Shown here: positions 16,927-25,341 of the stretch, piece by piece
How the letters are laid out: each line of letters starts with the position of its first letter
Numbering within the stretch: the stretch's first letter is position 1
Assembly (NCBI GenBank): GCA_003214235.1
Contig: QCLW01000003.1
Coordinates: 1-64,000, forward strand
DNA length: 64,000 nt
Source: Prochlorococcus sp. AG-418-F16
Lineage (GTDB): Bacteria > Cyanobacteriota > Cyanobacteriia > PCC-6307 > Cyanobiaceae
Direction of reading: 5' to 3'
Position numbers and translations under genes: made by a program
The notes under the pieces: model-generated
What the model saw: only the letters and a program-made list of their open reading frames with translations
Database searches by the model: none
Told to the model about the DNA's origin: nothing

Positions 16927-18712
16927 ATTTATATTTATCTATTGCTTCCTCATCATCTTCAATTTGCCCCATATAAATAACCCCTTCATTAAGCTGCAAT
17001 GTTATGAGGTCTCCATTAATAATTTGAAGATCATTTATATTTTCTAAATTACAAATTGTAGAAATCTTCTTATTATTTTTATTAAAAAACGCGTAAACAT
17101 CATCAACATTTTGGTTGGTAACAAGCCCGGCAATATTTTTGCTTATTGGAATATTTCCCAATAACTCTTCTGGAACAAATAATATTTCTCCTGGACAAAT
17201 TAAGGACATATCAAGTTTATTTTTTATTATTCTTGCTTTACCTGTAACTCCAATTTCCCCTATTGAAATTCCTCTTGAAACAATCTTTCTAACTAAACCG
17301 ACTTTTATTAAATCTGTAGACCCACTAATACCTGTTAATGTACCTGCTGTTTGAACTACTAAATCCCCTTGATTTAGGATTCCCATTTCCTGAGCAGTTT
17401 GCATAGCCAAACTAAATGTTTTTGCAGTTCTTTCATCATTTTTAACTAATATGGGAGTAACACCCCACACTAGTTGTAATCTTCTCGCCACACTCCTCTC
17501 TGTAGTAGTCGCTAAAATAGGAGTTGGTGGTCTAAATTTGCTTACATTTCTAGCAGTAGAACCTGATTTTGTTAAAGGAATTATTGCTCCTGCATCAAGT
17601 TGTCTAGCTATATTACTTACAGCTGCACTAATAGCATTTGGGATTGTACTAGGTAAGTGACTCTCTATTGCTTTAAGTGGATAATCCCTCTCAATTCTTA
17701 TAGCTATAGTTGCCATCGTTTGGACTGCTTCTACAGGATAATCACCAACTGCAGTCTCGTTTGATAGCATTACGGCATCGGTTCCATCAAGTATTGCATT
17801 GGCTACATCGCTTACTTCTGCCCTAGTTGGTCTTGGATTTGAAGCCATAGAATCAAGCATTTGAGTCGCAGTGATTATTGGTATACCTAATGAATTAGCT
17901 TTTCTTATTAATTCCTTTTGTAAAAGAGGAACTTCTTCAGCTGGCATTTCTACTCCCAAATCTCCTCTAGCAACCATAACCCCATCACATAATGGTAATA
18001 CAGTATCAATTTGATCAATTGCCTCAAATTTTTCTATTTTTGCGATTACTGGAGTTGAATGCCCATTTTTGTTTATTAAATCTTTTATCTCATTTATATC
18101 GGATGGATTTCTTACGAAACTTAGAGCTATCCAGTCAACACCTTGAGATAAGCCGAACTTTAAATCCTCTTTATCTTTGTCTGTTAAAGCTTTTACTGAT
18201 AATTGAACATCTGGGAAATTTACACCTTTATTATTTGAAAGAACCCCGCCTACAGTCACCAAACATTCTAAAAGATTAGCTTTTAAATCAACTTTTTCTA
18301 CAATCATTTCAATTTTGCCATCATCTAATAATATTCTTTTTCCTTCACTAACTTCTTGAGAAAGATTTTCGTAGGTGACATTCGCAATAGTATTTGTACA
18401 TTCGACTTCTTTGGAGGTAAGTTTGAATTTATCACCTTTTTGAACTTTGACTGGACCATCATTGAATCGCCCCAATCTAATTTTTGGACCTTGAAGATCT
18501 TGTAAAATACCAATATCTATGGCTAATTTTTTTGATACATCCCTAATAGTTTTAATTCTCTCTGCATGATCTTTATGATCTCCATGTGAGAAATTTAATC
18601 TGAATGTTGTAACTCCAGCCTTAATTAACTCTGTAATTATCTCTTCAGATTGTGTTGCAGGGCCAATAGTAGCGACAATTTTTGTTCTTCTTTTTAAATC
18701 AATATTCGACAT
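16919..18712 (-). CDS. pyk: Pyruvate kinase with C-terminal extension
   Basis: Transfers phosphate from phosphoenolpyruvate to ADP, the last step of glycolysis. The catalytic core is clear: RRTKIVATIGPAT near residues 8-20, the active-site stretch VIAKIEKFEAIDQID near 221-235 and VMVARGDLGVEMPAEEVP near 244-261. The 597-aa length exceeds the usual ~470 because of a C-terminal domain (about 475-597) of the PEP-utilizer swivel type, starting GKARIIKNKLD. This domain keeps PGEILFV but lacks the GxxSHAA histidine motif, so it is probably structural or regulatory. First gene of a minus-strand run down to the DUF697 GTPase. Confidence 0.95.
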   Translation of the reverse strand: MSNIDLKRRTKIVATIGPATQSEEIITELIKAGVTTFRLNFSHGDHKDHAERIKTIRDVSKKLAIDIGILQDLQGPKIRLGRFNDGPVKVQKGDKFKLTSKEVECTNTIANVTYENLSQEVSEGKRILLDDGKIEMIVEKVDLKANLLECLVTVGGVLSNNKGVNFPDVQLSVKALTDKDKEDLKFGLSQGVDWIALSFVRNPSDINEIKDLINKNGHSTPVIAKIEKFEAIDQIDTVLPLCDGVMVARGDLGVEMPAEEVPLLQKELIRKANSLGIPIITATQMLDSMASNPRPTRAEVSDVANAILDGTDAVMLSNETAVGDYPVEAVQTMATIAIRIERDYPLKAIESHLPSTIPNAISAAVSNIARQLDAGAIIPLTKSGSTARNVSKFRPPTPILATTTERSVARRLQLVWGVTPILVKNDERTAKTFSLAMQTAQEMGILNQGDLVVQTAGTLTGISGSTDLIKVGLVRKIVSRGISIGEIGVTGKARIIKNKLDMSLICPGEILFVPEELLGNIPISKNIAGLVTNQNVDDVYAFFNKNNKKISTICNLENINDLQIINGDLITLQLNEGVIYMGQIEDDEEAIDKYKYV

Positions 18713-18773
18713 ATATAAATAATATTGCTAGATATAAATAAATTTACCATACCCAAAGTTAGTTATTTAAGTC

Positions 18774-19103
18774 ATGGATTTTAAAACTTATCAGAAAAAA
18801 GCAAGAGAAACAGCTCAATATCCAGATTTAGGCTCAAATTATATTTATCCAACTCTTGGTTTAGTTGGCGAAGCAGGTGAAGTCGCAGAAAAAGTAAAAA
18901 AAGTAATTAGGGATAAAAATGGAGTATTTGATAAAGAATCAAAATTAGGTATAAAAAAAGAGTTGGGAGATGTTTTATGGTACATATCTAATCTCTGTAC
19001 AGAATTAAATTTTAATTTAGAAGATGTTGCATTACAAAACCTTGAAAAATTAAAATCAAGAGCTTCTAAAGGTAAGATATCTGGTTCAGGCGATGATAGA
19101 TAA
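18774..19103 (+). CDS. MazG-like nucleotide pyrophosphohydrolase
   Basis: A single-domain 109-aa member of the all-alpha NTP pyrophosphatase family, which hydrolyse non-canonical or surplus NTPs to NMPs. The metal-binding pattern is visible as LGLVGEAGEVAEKVKKVI (about residues 28-45; the ExxE pair) and KKELGDVLWYISNLC near 65-79 (the ExxD pair). The typical length for the single-domain MazG-like group is about 100 residues. It is divergent from pyk with 61 bases between starts and converges with the ylmG gene. It is not the two-domain MazG. Confidence 0.88.
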   Translation: MDFKTYQKKARETAQYPDLGSNYIYPTLGLVGEAGEVAEKVKKVIRDKNGVFDKESKLGIKKELGDVLWYISNLCTELNFNLEDVALQNLEKLKSRASKGKISGSGDDR

Positions 19104-19106
19104 TAT

Positions 19107-19385
19107 TTAGCTATAACCTAAGCTTGCATACTGAAGATTTGTAATTAAGTTTTGAATAACATTTAAAAGTAGAAAAGCTAATAAAGATGAGATGTCAAAT
19201 CCGCCAATTGGAGGAATAATACCTCTAAAAATGTTTAAATAAGGATCTGTGATAGACGTTAAAGCAGACAAAATACTATTACTCCAATCGATTCCTGGAA
19301 ACCATGTAAGTAAAATTCTTATTATTAATATGAAAGAATAAATTGACAGTGTTTGACCTAAAACCGCAAAAATCTCAGATAACAT
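19107..19385 (-). CDS. ylmG: YggT/YlmG family membrane protein
   Basis: A 92-aa protein with two membrane segments (about residues 5-25 and 62-85) and the family signature RILLTWFPGIDWSN near 23-36, followed by ITDPYLNIFRGIIPPIGG. Cyanobacterial and plastid relatives (Ycf19, YlmG/CCB3) are implicated in thylakoid protein biogenesis, nucleoid distribution or cell division. It follows scpB on the same strand after 38 bases; association with scpB, a chromosome-segregation gene, is in keeping with a division-related role but does not prove it. Confidence 0.9.
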   Translation of the reverse strand: MLSEIFAVLGQTLSIYSFILIIRILLTWFPGIDWSNSILSALTSITDPYLNIFRGIIPPIGGFDISSLLAFLLLNVIQNLITNLQYASLGYS

Positions 19386-19423
19386 CTTTCTTAAGTAGTT
19401 CTTTCTATCTTAACATTTCCTTA

Positions 19424-19979
19424 TTATGGCTGCTTGTTAATGCCGGATCCTATATTTGAGAGATATTCATTACTTACAGCAAAAGTTTGGAAAAACTTAT
19501 CGGATAAGGACAACCAAAATGATCTACCGTCTTTTTGCTTTCGTTTCACAATGAATTTTTTTTCTAGTAATTCTTTAATATGTTCATAAGCACCTGAGCC
19601 TCTTAGTAGTATAAGATCTGATTGTAGAATCTTCTTTTTAATAGCAATGGTTGCCAATGTCCTTAATTCTGATGTTTTAAGATCAGAAGGCAGTAAATCC
19701 TCTACAAAATCATTAAGACTAGATTTTAACTCCAGACAAAAACTATTATTTACTTCATTTAATACTATTGCTGAGTTTGGATTGGAATATTTATTTTTTA
19801 GATCTTTAATTGATTCATTTATTGAATTGATATCCGTATTAGTAATTTCGGAAAGATCTTTTTTTGTTATTGGTCTTCCTTTCAAATAAAGGACAGCCTC
19901 AATTCTGGTAATTAGATCTATATCAGATATTTTCTTAGTAATTAGATCAGATTGATTAATTTTTGATGACCAAATTCAT
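19424..19979 (-). CDS. scpB: Segregation and condensation protein B, apparent 5' frameshift
   Basis: ScpB is the winged-helix subunit of the SMC condensin complex. The winged-helix blocks are present (DLITRIEAVLYLKGRPITKK, SELRTLATIAIKKKILQSDL, ILLRGSGAYEHIKELLEKKF). The first helix (RIEAVLYLKG) lies upstream of the first in-frame TTG (19885), so that TTG is too late. Upstream, the frame has only an ATT (19975) before a stop. A good ATG (19979), preceded by AAGG and beginning 18 bases after the ilvA stop, is one base out of frame. Removing one base from the A5 run at 19960-19964 joins it as MNLVIKINQSDLIT. The coordinates assume that start. A 30-bp-spaced direct repeat, GATCTAATTAC, encodes DLIT twice. 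Confidence 0.75.
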
Positions 19980-19997
19980 TCCTAATTTACCTTATAT

Positions 19998-21539
19998 TTA
20001 ATCTGATGCACCAAGGAATAATTTATACGTATTGTTTTGAGTCTCATCCCAGTATTTATAACCTAAGATCCTTACAAATTTTTCCCATTCTTTAATTTCA
20101 TTTTTATTAATTAAAACTCCAATAACAATTTTTCCTACATCAGCACCATAGTTCCTATAGTGAAATACGCTTATGGTCCAATTAGATTTCATATTATTTA
20201 AGAAATCTATTAATGCTCCAGGCCTTTCTGGAAATTCAAATCTGTATAGCAACTCTGCAAGATTTATATTATTCAATTCATTAATATTCTGTGGTAATCT
20301 TCCACCTACCATATGTCTGAGATGATTTTTAGATAATTCATCATCACTTATATCCATAAATGGATATTGTGACTTTTTAAAATCATCTAATAGATTTTTT
20401 TTATCAATTAATCCATAAACCTGAACTCCTACAAATATCTGTGCGTTTGATGAATTTGACATTCTATAACTAAATTCAGTTAAATTTCTATCATTAAGCA
20501 ATTTACAAAAATCAATTAAACTACCGGCTCGTTCTGGAATTTCAACAGCCATCATTACCTCTTTGCACTCTCCAAGCTCGGCTCTTTCTGCAACAAATCT
20601 AAGCCTTTCAAAGTTCATATTTGCACCACATGCTATTGCTATCATTTTTTTATTTGAGTGATGAGACTCGAAGATGTCTTTTTTCATTCCAGCAATTGAT
20701 AATGCTCCTGCAGGCTCTAATATCGATCTAGTATCTTCAAAAACATCTTTTATTGCAGCACATATTTCATCTGTATTAACCGTAATCATCTTATCAATAT
20801 ATCTCTTGCCAATATCAAAAGTATTATTACCAACTTTTTTTACTGCCACTCCATCTGCAAACTGTCCTACCGAAGATAATTCCACAATTTTTGATTCTTC
20901 CAAAGACTTTGACATAGCATCTGCGTCTTCAGGCTCTACTCCAATTATTTTTACCATAGGCCATATTTTTTTTATGTATAAAGATATTCCTGCGATTAAT
21001 CCCCCACCACCTACCGCAACATAAATGGCATATGGTTTGTCATTTAATTGTTGTTCAAGTTCAATAGCTATAGTTCCTTGTCCTGCTATTACGTCTGGAT
21101 CATCAAAAGGATGAATAAAACATAAGTTTCTTTCTTGGCTAATCCGTATTGCTTCTCTATAAGTTTCATCATAATTATCTCCATACAATATAACTTTTGC
21201 TTTTAAATTTTTAACGGCGTTTATTTTAACTAGAGGTGTCGTTATGGGCATTAAAATAGTTGCTTGGCAATTTAACTTGAGAGCACTCAATGCCACCCCT
21301 TGAGCATGATTACCTGCACTAGAGGTAATTACTCCCTGAGTAAGCTGTGACTTATTGAGCTTACTCATTTTGTTATATGCACCCCTTATTTTAAATGAAA
21401 ATACGTCTTGAAGATCTTCTCTTTTTAAGTAAATTTCATTTTTAAGCTTATTACTCAAATTATGAGCTTTTTCTAGCGGTGTTTTTTTTGCTACTTCATA
21501 AACTTCAGCTTGAAGTATTTTTTCAAAATAATCATTCAT
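19998..21539 (-). CDS. ilvA: Threonine ammonia-lyase, biosynthetic
   Basis: Deaminates threonine to 2-oxobutyrate, the first committed step of isoleucine synthesis. The 513-aa protein has an N-terminal PLP domain with the Schiff-base lysine in VFSFKIRGAYNKM (about residues 46-58), SSAGNHAQGVALSA near 73-86 and the glycine-rich phosphate loop VGGGGLIAG near 175-183. The C-terminal part (about 330-513) carries two ACT-type regulatory repeats with PERAGSLIDFCKLL and PERPGALIDFLNNM, as expected for the isoleucine-feedback-inhibited enzyme. It is divergent from dxs. Confidence 0.95.
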   Translation of the reverse strand: MNDYFEKILQAEVYEVAKKTPLEKAHNLSNKLKNEIYLKREDLQDVFSFKIRGAYNKMSKLNKSQLTQGVITSSAGNHAQGVALSALKLNCQATILMPITTPLVKINAVKNLKAKVILYGDNYDETYREAIRISQERNLCFIHPFDDPDVIAGQGTIAIELEQQLNDKPYAIYVAVGGGGLIAGISLYIKKIWPMVKIIGVEPEDADAMSKSLEESKIVELSSVGQFADGVAVKKVGNNTFDIGKRYIDKMITVNTDEICAAIKDVFEDTRSILEPAGALSIAGMKKDIFESHHSNKKMIAIACGANMNFERLRFVAERAELGECKEVMMAVEIPERAGSLIDFCKLLNDRNLTEFSYRMSNSSNAQIFVGVQVYGLIDKKNLLDDFKKSQYPFMDISDDELSKNHLRHMVGGRLPQNINELNNINLAELLYRFEFPERPGALIDFLNNMKSNWTISVFHYRNYGADVGKIVIGVLINKNEIKEWEKFVRILGYKYWDETQNNTYKLFLGASD

Positions 21540-21656
21540 ATACTTATTTTTAGCACTAAATTATTAATCTAATAAAACATTACATGATCTATTTCATAAA
21601 AAGTACTCATTTTGCACCTCGGCGTTTTAAATTATATAGATAACTATTTTTATGTA

Positions 21657-23546
21657 ATGCTTTTAAGTGAGTTAAGTCATCCGAATGAACTACATGGCTT
21701 AACAGTTGCACAATTAGAGGAAATTGCTTGTCAAATTAGGGAAAGACATCTTCAAGTAGTATCCACCAGTGGTGGACACCTTGGTCCTGGATTAGGCGTA
21801 GTTGAGTTGACACTGGCTTTATATCAAACTCTTGATCTTGATTTTGACAAAGTTGTTTGGGATGTTGGTCATCAAGGTTATCCTCATAAATTAATAACAG
21901 GTCGTTTCTCTGAATTTGATTCACTTAGACAACAAAATGGTGTAGCAGGTTATCTGAAAAGAAGTGAAAATAAATTTGACCATTTTGGTGCAGGTCATGC
22001 TAGTACATCTATTTCAGCTGCATTAGGAATGGCGATAGCAAGAGATAGAAAAGGAGAAAATCATAAATGTGTAGCTGTAATTGGAGATGGAGCATTGACG
22101 GGTGGAATGGCTTTAGAAGCTATAAATCATGCTGGCCACCTACCAAATACACCCTTTGTTGTAGTCCTTAATGATAATGATATGTCTATATCTCCTCCAG
22201 TTGGCGCTCTTTCATCTTATTTAAATAAGGTTAGACTTAGTCCCCCATTACAATTTTTATCAGATAGCGTACAAGAAAGTGTAAAAAATATTCCGTTAAT
22301 TGGTAAGGATATACCAGAAGAACTGAAAAATATTAAAGGAAGCGTTAGACGTTTAGCTGTACCTAAAGTTGGTGCTGTTTTTGAAGAACTTGGGTTTACA
22401 TATATGGGTCCAATTGACGGTCATAATATTGGAAATTTAATTAATACATTTAATGCCGCTCATAGACTAAAAAAACCTGTGCTAGTTCATGTTGTTACAA
22501 CAAAAGGCAAGGGTTACCCTTATGCAGAAGCTGATCAAGTTGGGTATCATGCCCAGTCTGCATTTGATCTTACCACTGGGAAATCTATTCCATCTAATAA
22601 ACCAAAGCCTGTTAGTTACAGTAAAATTTTTGGTCAAACCTTATTAAAAATATGTGAACAAGATAGCAAAGTTATTGGTATTACTGCAGCAATGGCTACT
22701 GGCACCGGATTAGATATTTTGCAAAAAAATATCCCAGATCAATATGTCGATGTAGGAATAGCTGAGCAGCATGCTGTTACTCTTGCAGCAGGAATGTCAT
22801 GCGATGGTCTTAAACCAGTTGTAGCTATTTACAGCACTTTCCTTCAACGTGCTTTTGATCAACTAATTCATGATGTAGGGATACAAAATTTACCTGTATC
22901 ATTCGTACTTGATAGAGCTGGAATAGTTGGAGCTGATGGTCCTACCCATCAAGGTCAGTACGATATAAGTTATATGAGATCCATACCTAATTTTGTCTTA
23001 ATGGCTCCAAAAGATGAGTCCGAATTGCAGAGAATGTTAATTACATCAATTAACCATAAAGGACCTACCGCTCTAAGAATACCCAGAGGTTCTGGATTAG
23101 GCGTAGCTGTAATGGATGAGGGTTGGAAACCAATTAATATAGGTGAAGGTGAAATATTAGAAGAGGGTAATGATATTTTAATTATTGCTTATGGCTCTAT
23201 GGTCGCTTCGGCAATTGAAACATCGAAGATCTTAAAGGATATGAACATTAATGCTTGCATTGTAAATGCAAGATTTGTAAAACCTCTCGATCAAAACCTA
23301 ATTATTCCTCTAGCAAGTAGAATCCAAAAAGTAGTAACTATGGAGGAAGGGACATTAATTGGTGGGTTTGGTTCAGCTATCGTTGAGTTATTTAACGATA
23401 ATGAAGTTAATATTCCTGTATACAGGATTGGTATACCTGATGTTTTAGTTGATCATGCATCACCTGATCAGAGTAAGAGAAAATTAGGTCTTATGTCTGA
23501 TCAGATGGCAGATAAAATTATCGAGAAATTCAAATTAAATAATTAA
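21657..23546 (+). CDS. dxs: 1-deoxy-D-xylulose-5-phosphate synthase
   Basis: Condenses pyruvate and glyceraldehyde-3-phosphate, the first step of the MEP isoprenoid pathway that supplies carotenoids, phytol and quinones. The 629-aa product carries the thiamine-diphosphate motif [18 protein letters not shown], preceded by [15 protein letters not shown], and in the second half [16 protein letters not shown] and [19 protein letters not shown] chose the ATG at 21657 ([17 protein letters not shown]), which fits the family start. The frame is open to a TTG at 21612, but those 15 residues do not resemble Dxs. Confidence 0.96.
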   Translation: MLLSELSHPNELHGLTVAQLEEIACQIRERHLQVVSTSGGHLGPGLGVVELTLALYQTLDLDFDKVVWDVGHQGYPHKLITGRFSEFDSLRQQNGVAGYLKRSENKFDHFGAGHASTSISAALGMAIARDRKGENHKCVAVIGDGALTGGMALEAINHAGHLPNTPFVVVLNDNDMSISPPVGALSSYLNKVRLSPPLQFLSDSVQESVKNIPLIGKDIPEELKNIKGSVRRLAVPKVGAVFEELGFTYMGPIDGHNIGNLINTFNAAHRLKKPVLVHVVTTKGKGYPYAEADQVGYHAQSAFDLTTGKSIPSNKPKPVSYSKIFGQTLLKICEQDSKVIGITAAMATGTGLDILQKNIPDQYVDVGIAEQHAVTLAAGMSCDGLKPVVAIYSTFLQRAFDQLIHDVGIQNLPVSFVLDRAGIVGADGPTHQGQYDISYMRSIPNFVLMAPKDESELQRMLITSINHKGPTALRIPRGSGLGVAVMDEGWKPINIGEGEILEEGNDILIIAYGSMVASAIETSKILKDMNINACIVNARFVKPLDQNLIIPLASRIQKVVTMEEGTLIGGFGSAIVELFNDNEVNIPVYRIGIPDVLVDHASPDQSKRKLGLMSDQMADKIIEKFKLNN

Positions 23547-23565
23547 AAATTACTTTAATAAATTT

Positions 23566-23826
23566 CTATAAAACACCACGTGATGCTAATCCAAGTATCG
23601 CACCAATTCCAAATATATGACCCAAGCAATTAGCTCCAACAACTGATGCGTGACTTAAACCACCATAAAATGTTGAATTAGGTATTTCAAAACCTTCATT
23701 AGGTTTTTGAATATTTGCTCTAGCTATTGCATAAGCAATACCATTACATGTAATCATTATCATGGCGCATTTTGGAGACCAAGAAAATGTTGCTGGATCT
23801 GCAGCTGCAAATAATGTAGTAAGCAT
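23566..23826 (-). CDS. psaK: Photosystem I reaction center subunit PsaK
   Basis: PsaK is a peripheral two-helix subunit of photosystem I. The 86-aa product has a short N-terminal segment (MLTTLFAAADPATFSWSPK), a first membrane helix (CAMIMITCNGIAYAIARANI, about residues 20-39), a polar stromal loop and a second helix (VVGANCLGHIFGIGAILGLA, about 62-81). This layout and the conserved SHASVVGANCLGH block identify the family. It converges with dxs (19 bases between stops) and follows the DUF2499/DUF3593 pair on the same strand. Confidence 0.95.
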   Translation of the reverse strand: MLTTLFAAADPATFSWSPKCAMIMITCNGIAYAIARANIQKPNEGFEIPNSTFYGGLSHASVVGANCLGHIFGIGAILGLASRGVL

Positions 23827-23892
23827 AAAAATTCGTTATTTTTAACTATTCTCTTATATATTCACCTAAAAAACACAAAATTGTTAAAGGTC

Positions 23893-24228
23893 TTAAGAGT
23901 TGTTTACTTCTAAACCATTTAAGATCTTTATGAATCCAAATAAAATAACAAAATCGCTTAGGGTTAGAAAAAATTCAGCGGAACCATGTAAAAGGTCAAC
24001 ATCAACAAGGGCTTTATTATAAAAAGTTAATGAAAAAATAGATAATAGTATAGTTATAAATACAAAGAAAACTGTTAATGAAAAGCCTGTTTTTACTAAT
24101 CTATTAACAGATCTAATTTTGTATAAGTAATACAAAAAGATTGAATATGGAATGATTGACGCAGCAAATAGCACTGTATTATCAAAAGTCGCTAATTTTT
24201 CTAAAAACCTTAAGAAATAATCATTCAT
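23893..24228 (-). CDS. DUF3593 membrane protein
   Basis: A 111-aa membrane protein with three hydrophobic segments (about residues 17-36, 46-68 and 86-103). The order and motifs (LFAASIIPYSIFLYYLYKI, LLHGSAEFFLTLSD) match DUF3593, a family I know from cyanobacteria and plant plastids with no assigned function. Its ATG lies inside the end of the DUF2499 gene (8-base overlap), so the two are probably translated together. Confidence 0.82.
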   Translation of the reverse strand: MNDYFLRFLEKLATFDNTVLFAASIIPYSIFLYYLYKIRSVNRLVKTGFSLTVFFVFITILLSIFSLTFYNKALVDVDLLHGSAEFFLTLSDFVILFGFIKILNGLEVNNS

Positions 24229-24523
24229 AAGTCAATGATGTTTTGTATATGTAAATTGTTGCCATAGCTAATGTTGAGTTACCTATAAAAGTTAAGATTC
24301 CTTGAAGAGTTACTAAACCATACAAAGCCTCTTGATTATCGTAAATGTGCCAGGTTATAGCACACATGGCACTAATTAAATTTGGAATCATAGCAAGGCT
24401 TAACCAATAAAAAGTTTTATATTTTTCAGAATTACTTATTTTATTAATTATAAATATTGCATAAATCCATTCAATCACTGATGAGATATGTATTAACCAA
24501 GTTCCAAGTGATAGTTCGTGCAA
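24221..24523 (-). CDS. DUF2499 membrane protein
   Basis: A 100-aa membrane protein with three to four short hydrophobic segments and the family pattern LSLGTWLIHISSVIEWIYAI at the N-terminus, then AMIPNLISAMCAITWHIYDN. It matches DUF2499, found in cyanobacteria and plastids and usually adjacent to DUF3593. The start is TTG at 24523, 4 bases after the peroxiredoxin stop; no ATG is available. Function unknown; the gene pair may encode two subunits of one membrane complex. Confidence 0.82.
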   Translation of the reverse strand: MHELSLGTWLIHISSVIEWIYAIFIINKISNSEKYKTFYWLSLAMIPNLISAMCAITWHIYDNQEALYGLVTLQGILTFIGNSTLAMATIYIYKTSLTYE

Positions 24524-24527
24524 AATT

Positions 24528-25061
24528 TTATATTTTTTTCTTTAATACGTTGAGTACTTCCTTAGCATGATTTATTGGTATTACACTTATCCATCTATAA
24601 GAAATTTTTCCATCTGGAGAAATCAAAAAAGTATTTCTATCTGAGAATGGCGGAATCCAGGAACCATATTTATCACTAATAATTCCGTCAGGATCAGATA
24701 ATAAAGTATAGTTTATGGATTTCTCGCTGCAAAAACTTTCATGAGAATCTTGATTATCAGCACTAATCCCAACAATTTCAGAATTATATTTAGAAAAATC
24801 ATTTTTTAATTCTGAAAAACCTTTAGCTTCAAGAGTGCAACCTGCAGTAAAATCCTTTGGATAAAAATACATTACAAGCCATTTACCTTTAAAATCACTT
24901 AATTCCCAAATTGTTTTTGTTTTTATTTTTTTATTAAAACCTTCTAGATGAAAGTTTGGAGCCAAGTCACCTACTTCAGGAGCAAAGTCAAATGCTAATA
25001 CTGAATTACAATTAATTGAAAGAAAAAATGATATTAATATACTTACAACTAAATTTCTCAT
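24528..25061 (-). CDS. bcp: Exported peroxiredoxin Q / Bcp
   Basis: A thiol peroxidase that reduces hydrogen peroxide and organic peroxides. The N-terminal 23 residues form a signal peptide (LVVSILISFFLSINCNSVLA, then FDFAPEVGDLAP), so the protein probably acts in the thylakoid lumen or periplasm. The peroxidatic cysteine is in DFTAGCTLEAKGF (about residue 75), with the PxxxT/S-C motif altered to DFTAGC, and a possible resolving cysteine is in ESFCSEKS (about residue 109). I chose the ATG at 25061; a TTG lies one codon upstream. It starts 5 bases after the rpmB stop. Confidence 0.9.
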   Translation of the reverse strand: MRNLVVSILISFFLSINCNSVLAFDFAPEVGDLAPNFHLEGFNKKIKTKTIWELSDFKGKWLVMYFYPKDFTAGCTLEAKGFSELKNDFSKYNSEIVGISADNQDSHESFCSEKSINYTLLSDPDGIISDKYGSWIPPFSDRNTFLISPDGKISYRWISVIPINHAKEVLNVLKKKI

Positions 25062-25066
25062 CAAAT

Positions 25067-25303
25067 TTAGAATTTTTTTAAATCAACTCCATTTGATTTC
25101 GCAAATTTATTTAAACCAACTTTTTGTATTGACTTTAGTGCTTTGGTACTAATTCTTATATTTACCCATTTTTTTCCTTCTTCCCACCAAAGTCTTCTTT
25201 TTTGAAGGTTAACTTGTTGTAATTTTTTTGTACGTATATGTGAGTGGCTCACGGCCATCCCGTTATTAGCTTTTGCACCAGTTAGTTCACAAACTCTTGA
25301 CAT
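25067..25303 (-). CDS. rpmB: Ribosomal protein L28
   Basis: A 78-aa large-subunit ribosomal protein. The family pattern is clear: [20 protein letters not shown] at the start, then [20 protein letters not shown] and [17 protein letters not shown]. Length and basic composition are normal. It lies 38 bases after htpG and directly before the exported peroxiredoxin gene. Confidence 0.97.
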   Translation of the reverse strand: MSRVCELTGAKANNGMAVSHSHIRTKKLQQVNLQKRRLWWEEGKKWVNIRISTKALKSIQKVGLNKFAKSNGVDLKKF

Positions 25304-25341
25304 ATTTTTAAATTATATCTTTAAAAATTTTAACACACGAC

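Noticed and set aside
15109..17000. Transferred island
   Set aside because: Base composition and codon use match the rest, and there are no integrase, IS or flanking repeats.
17992..18279. 95-aa plus-strand gene
   Set aside because: Antisense to the pyruvate kinase core, Leu-rich by frame effect only.
19424..19885. scpB starting at the TTG at 19885
   Set aside because: This would remove the first winged-helix segment (RIEAVLYL), which is conserved in the family.
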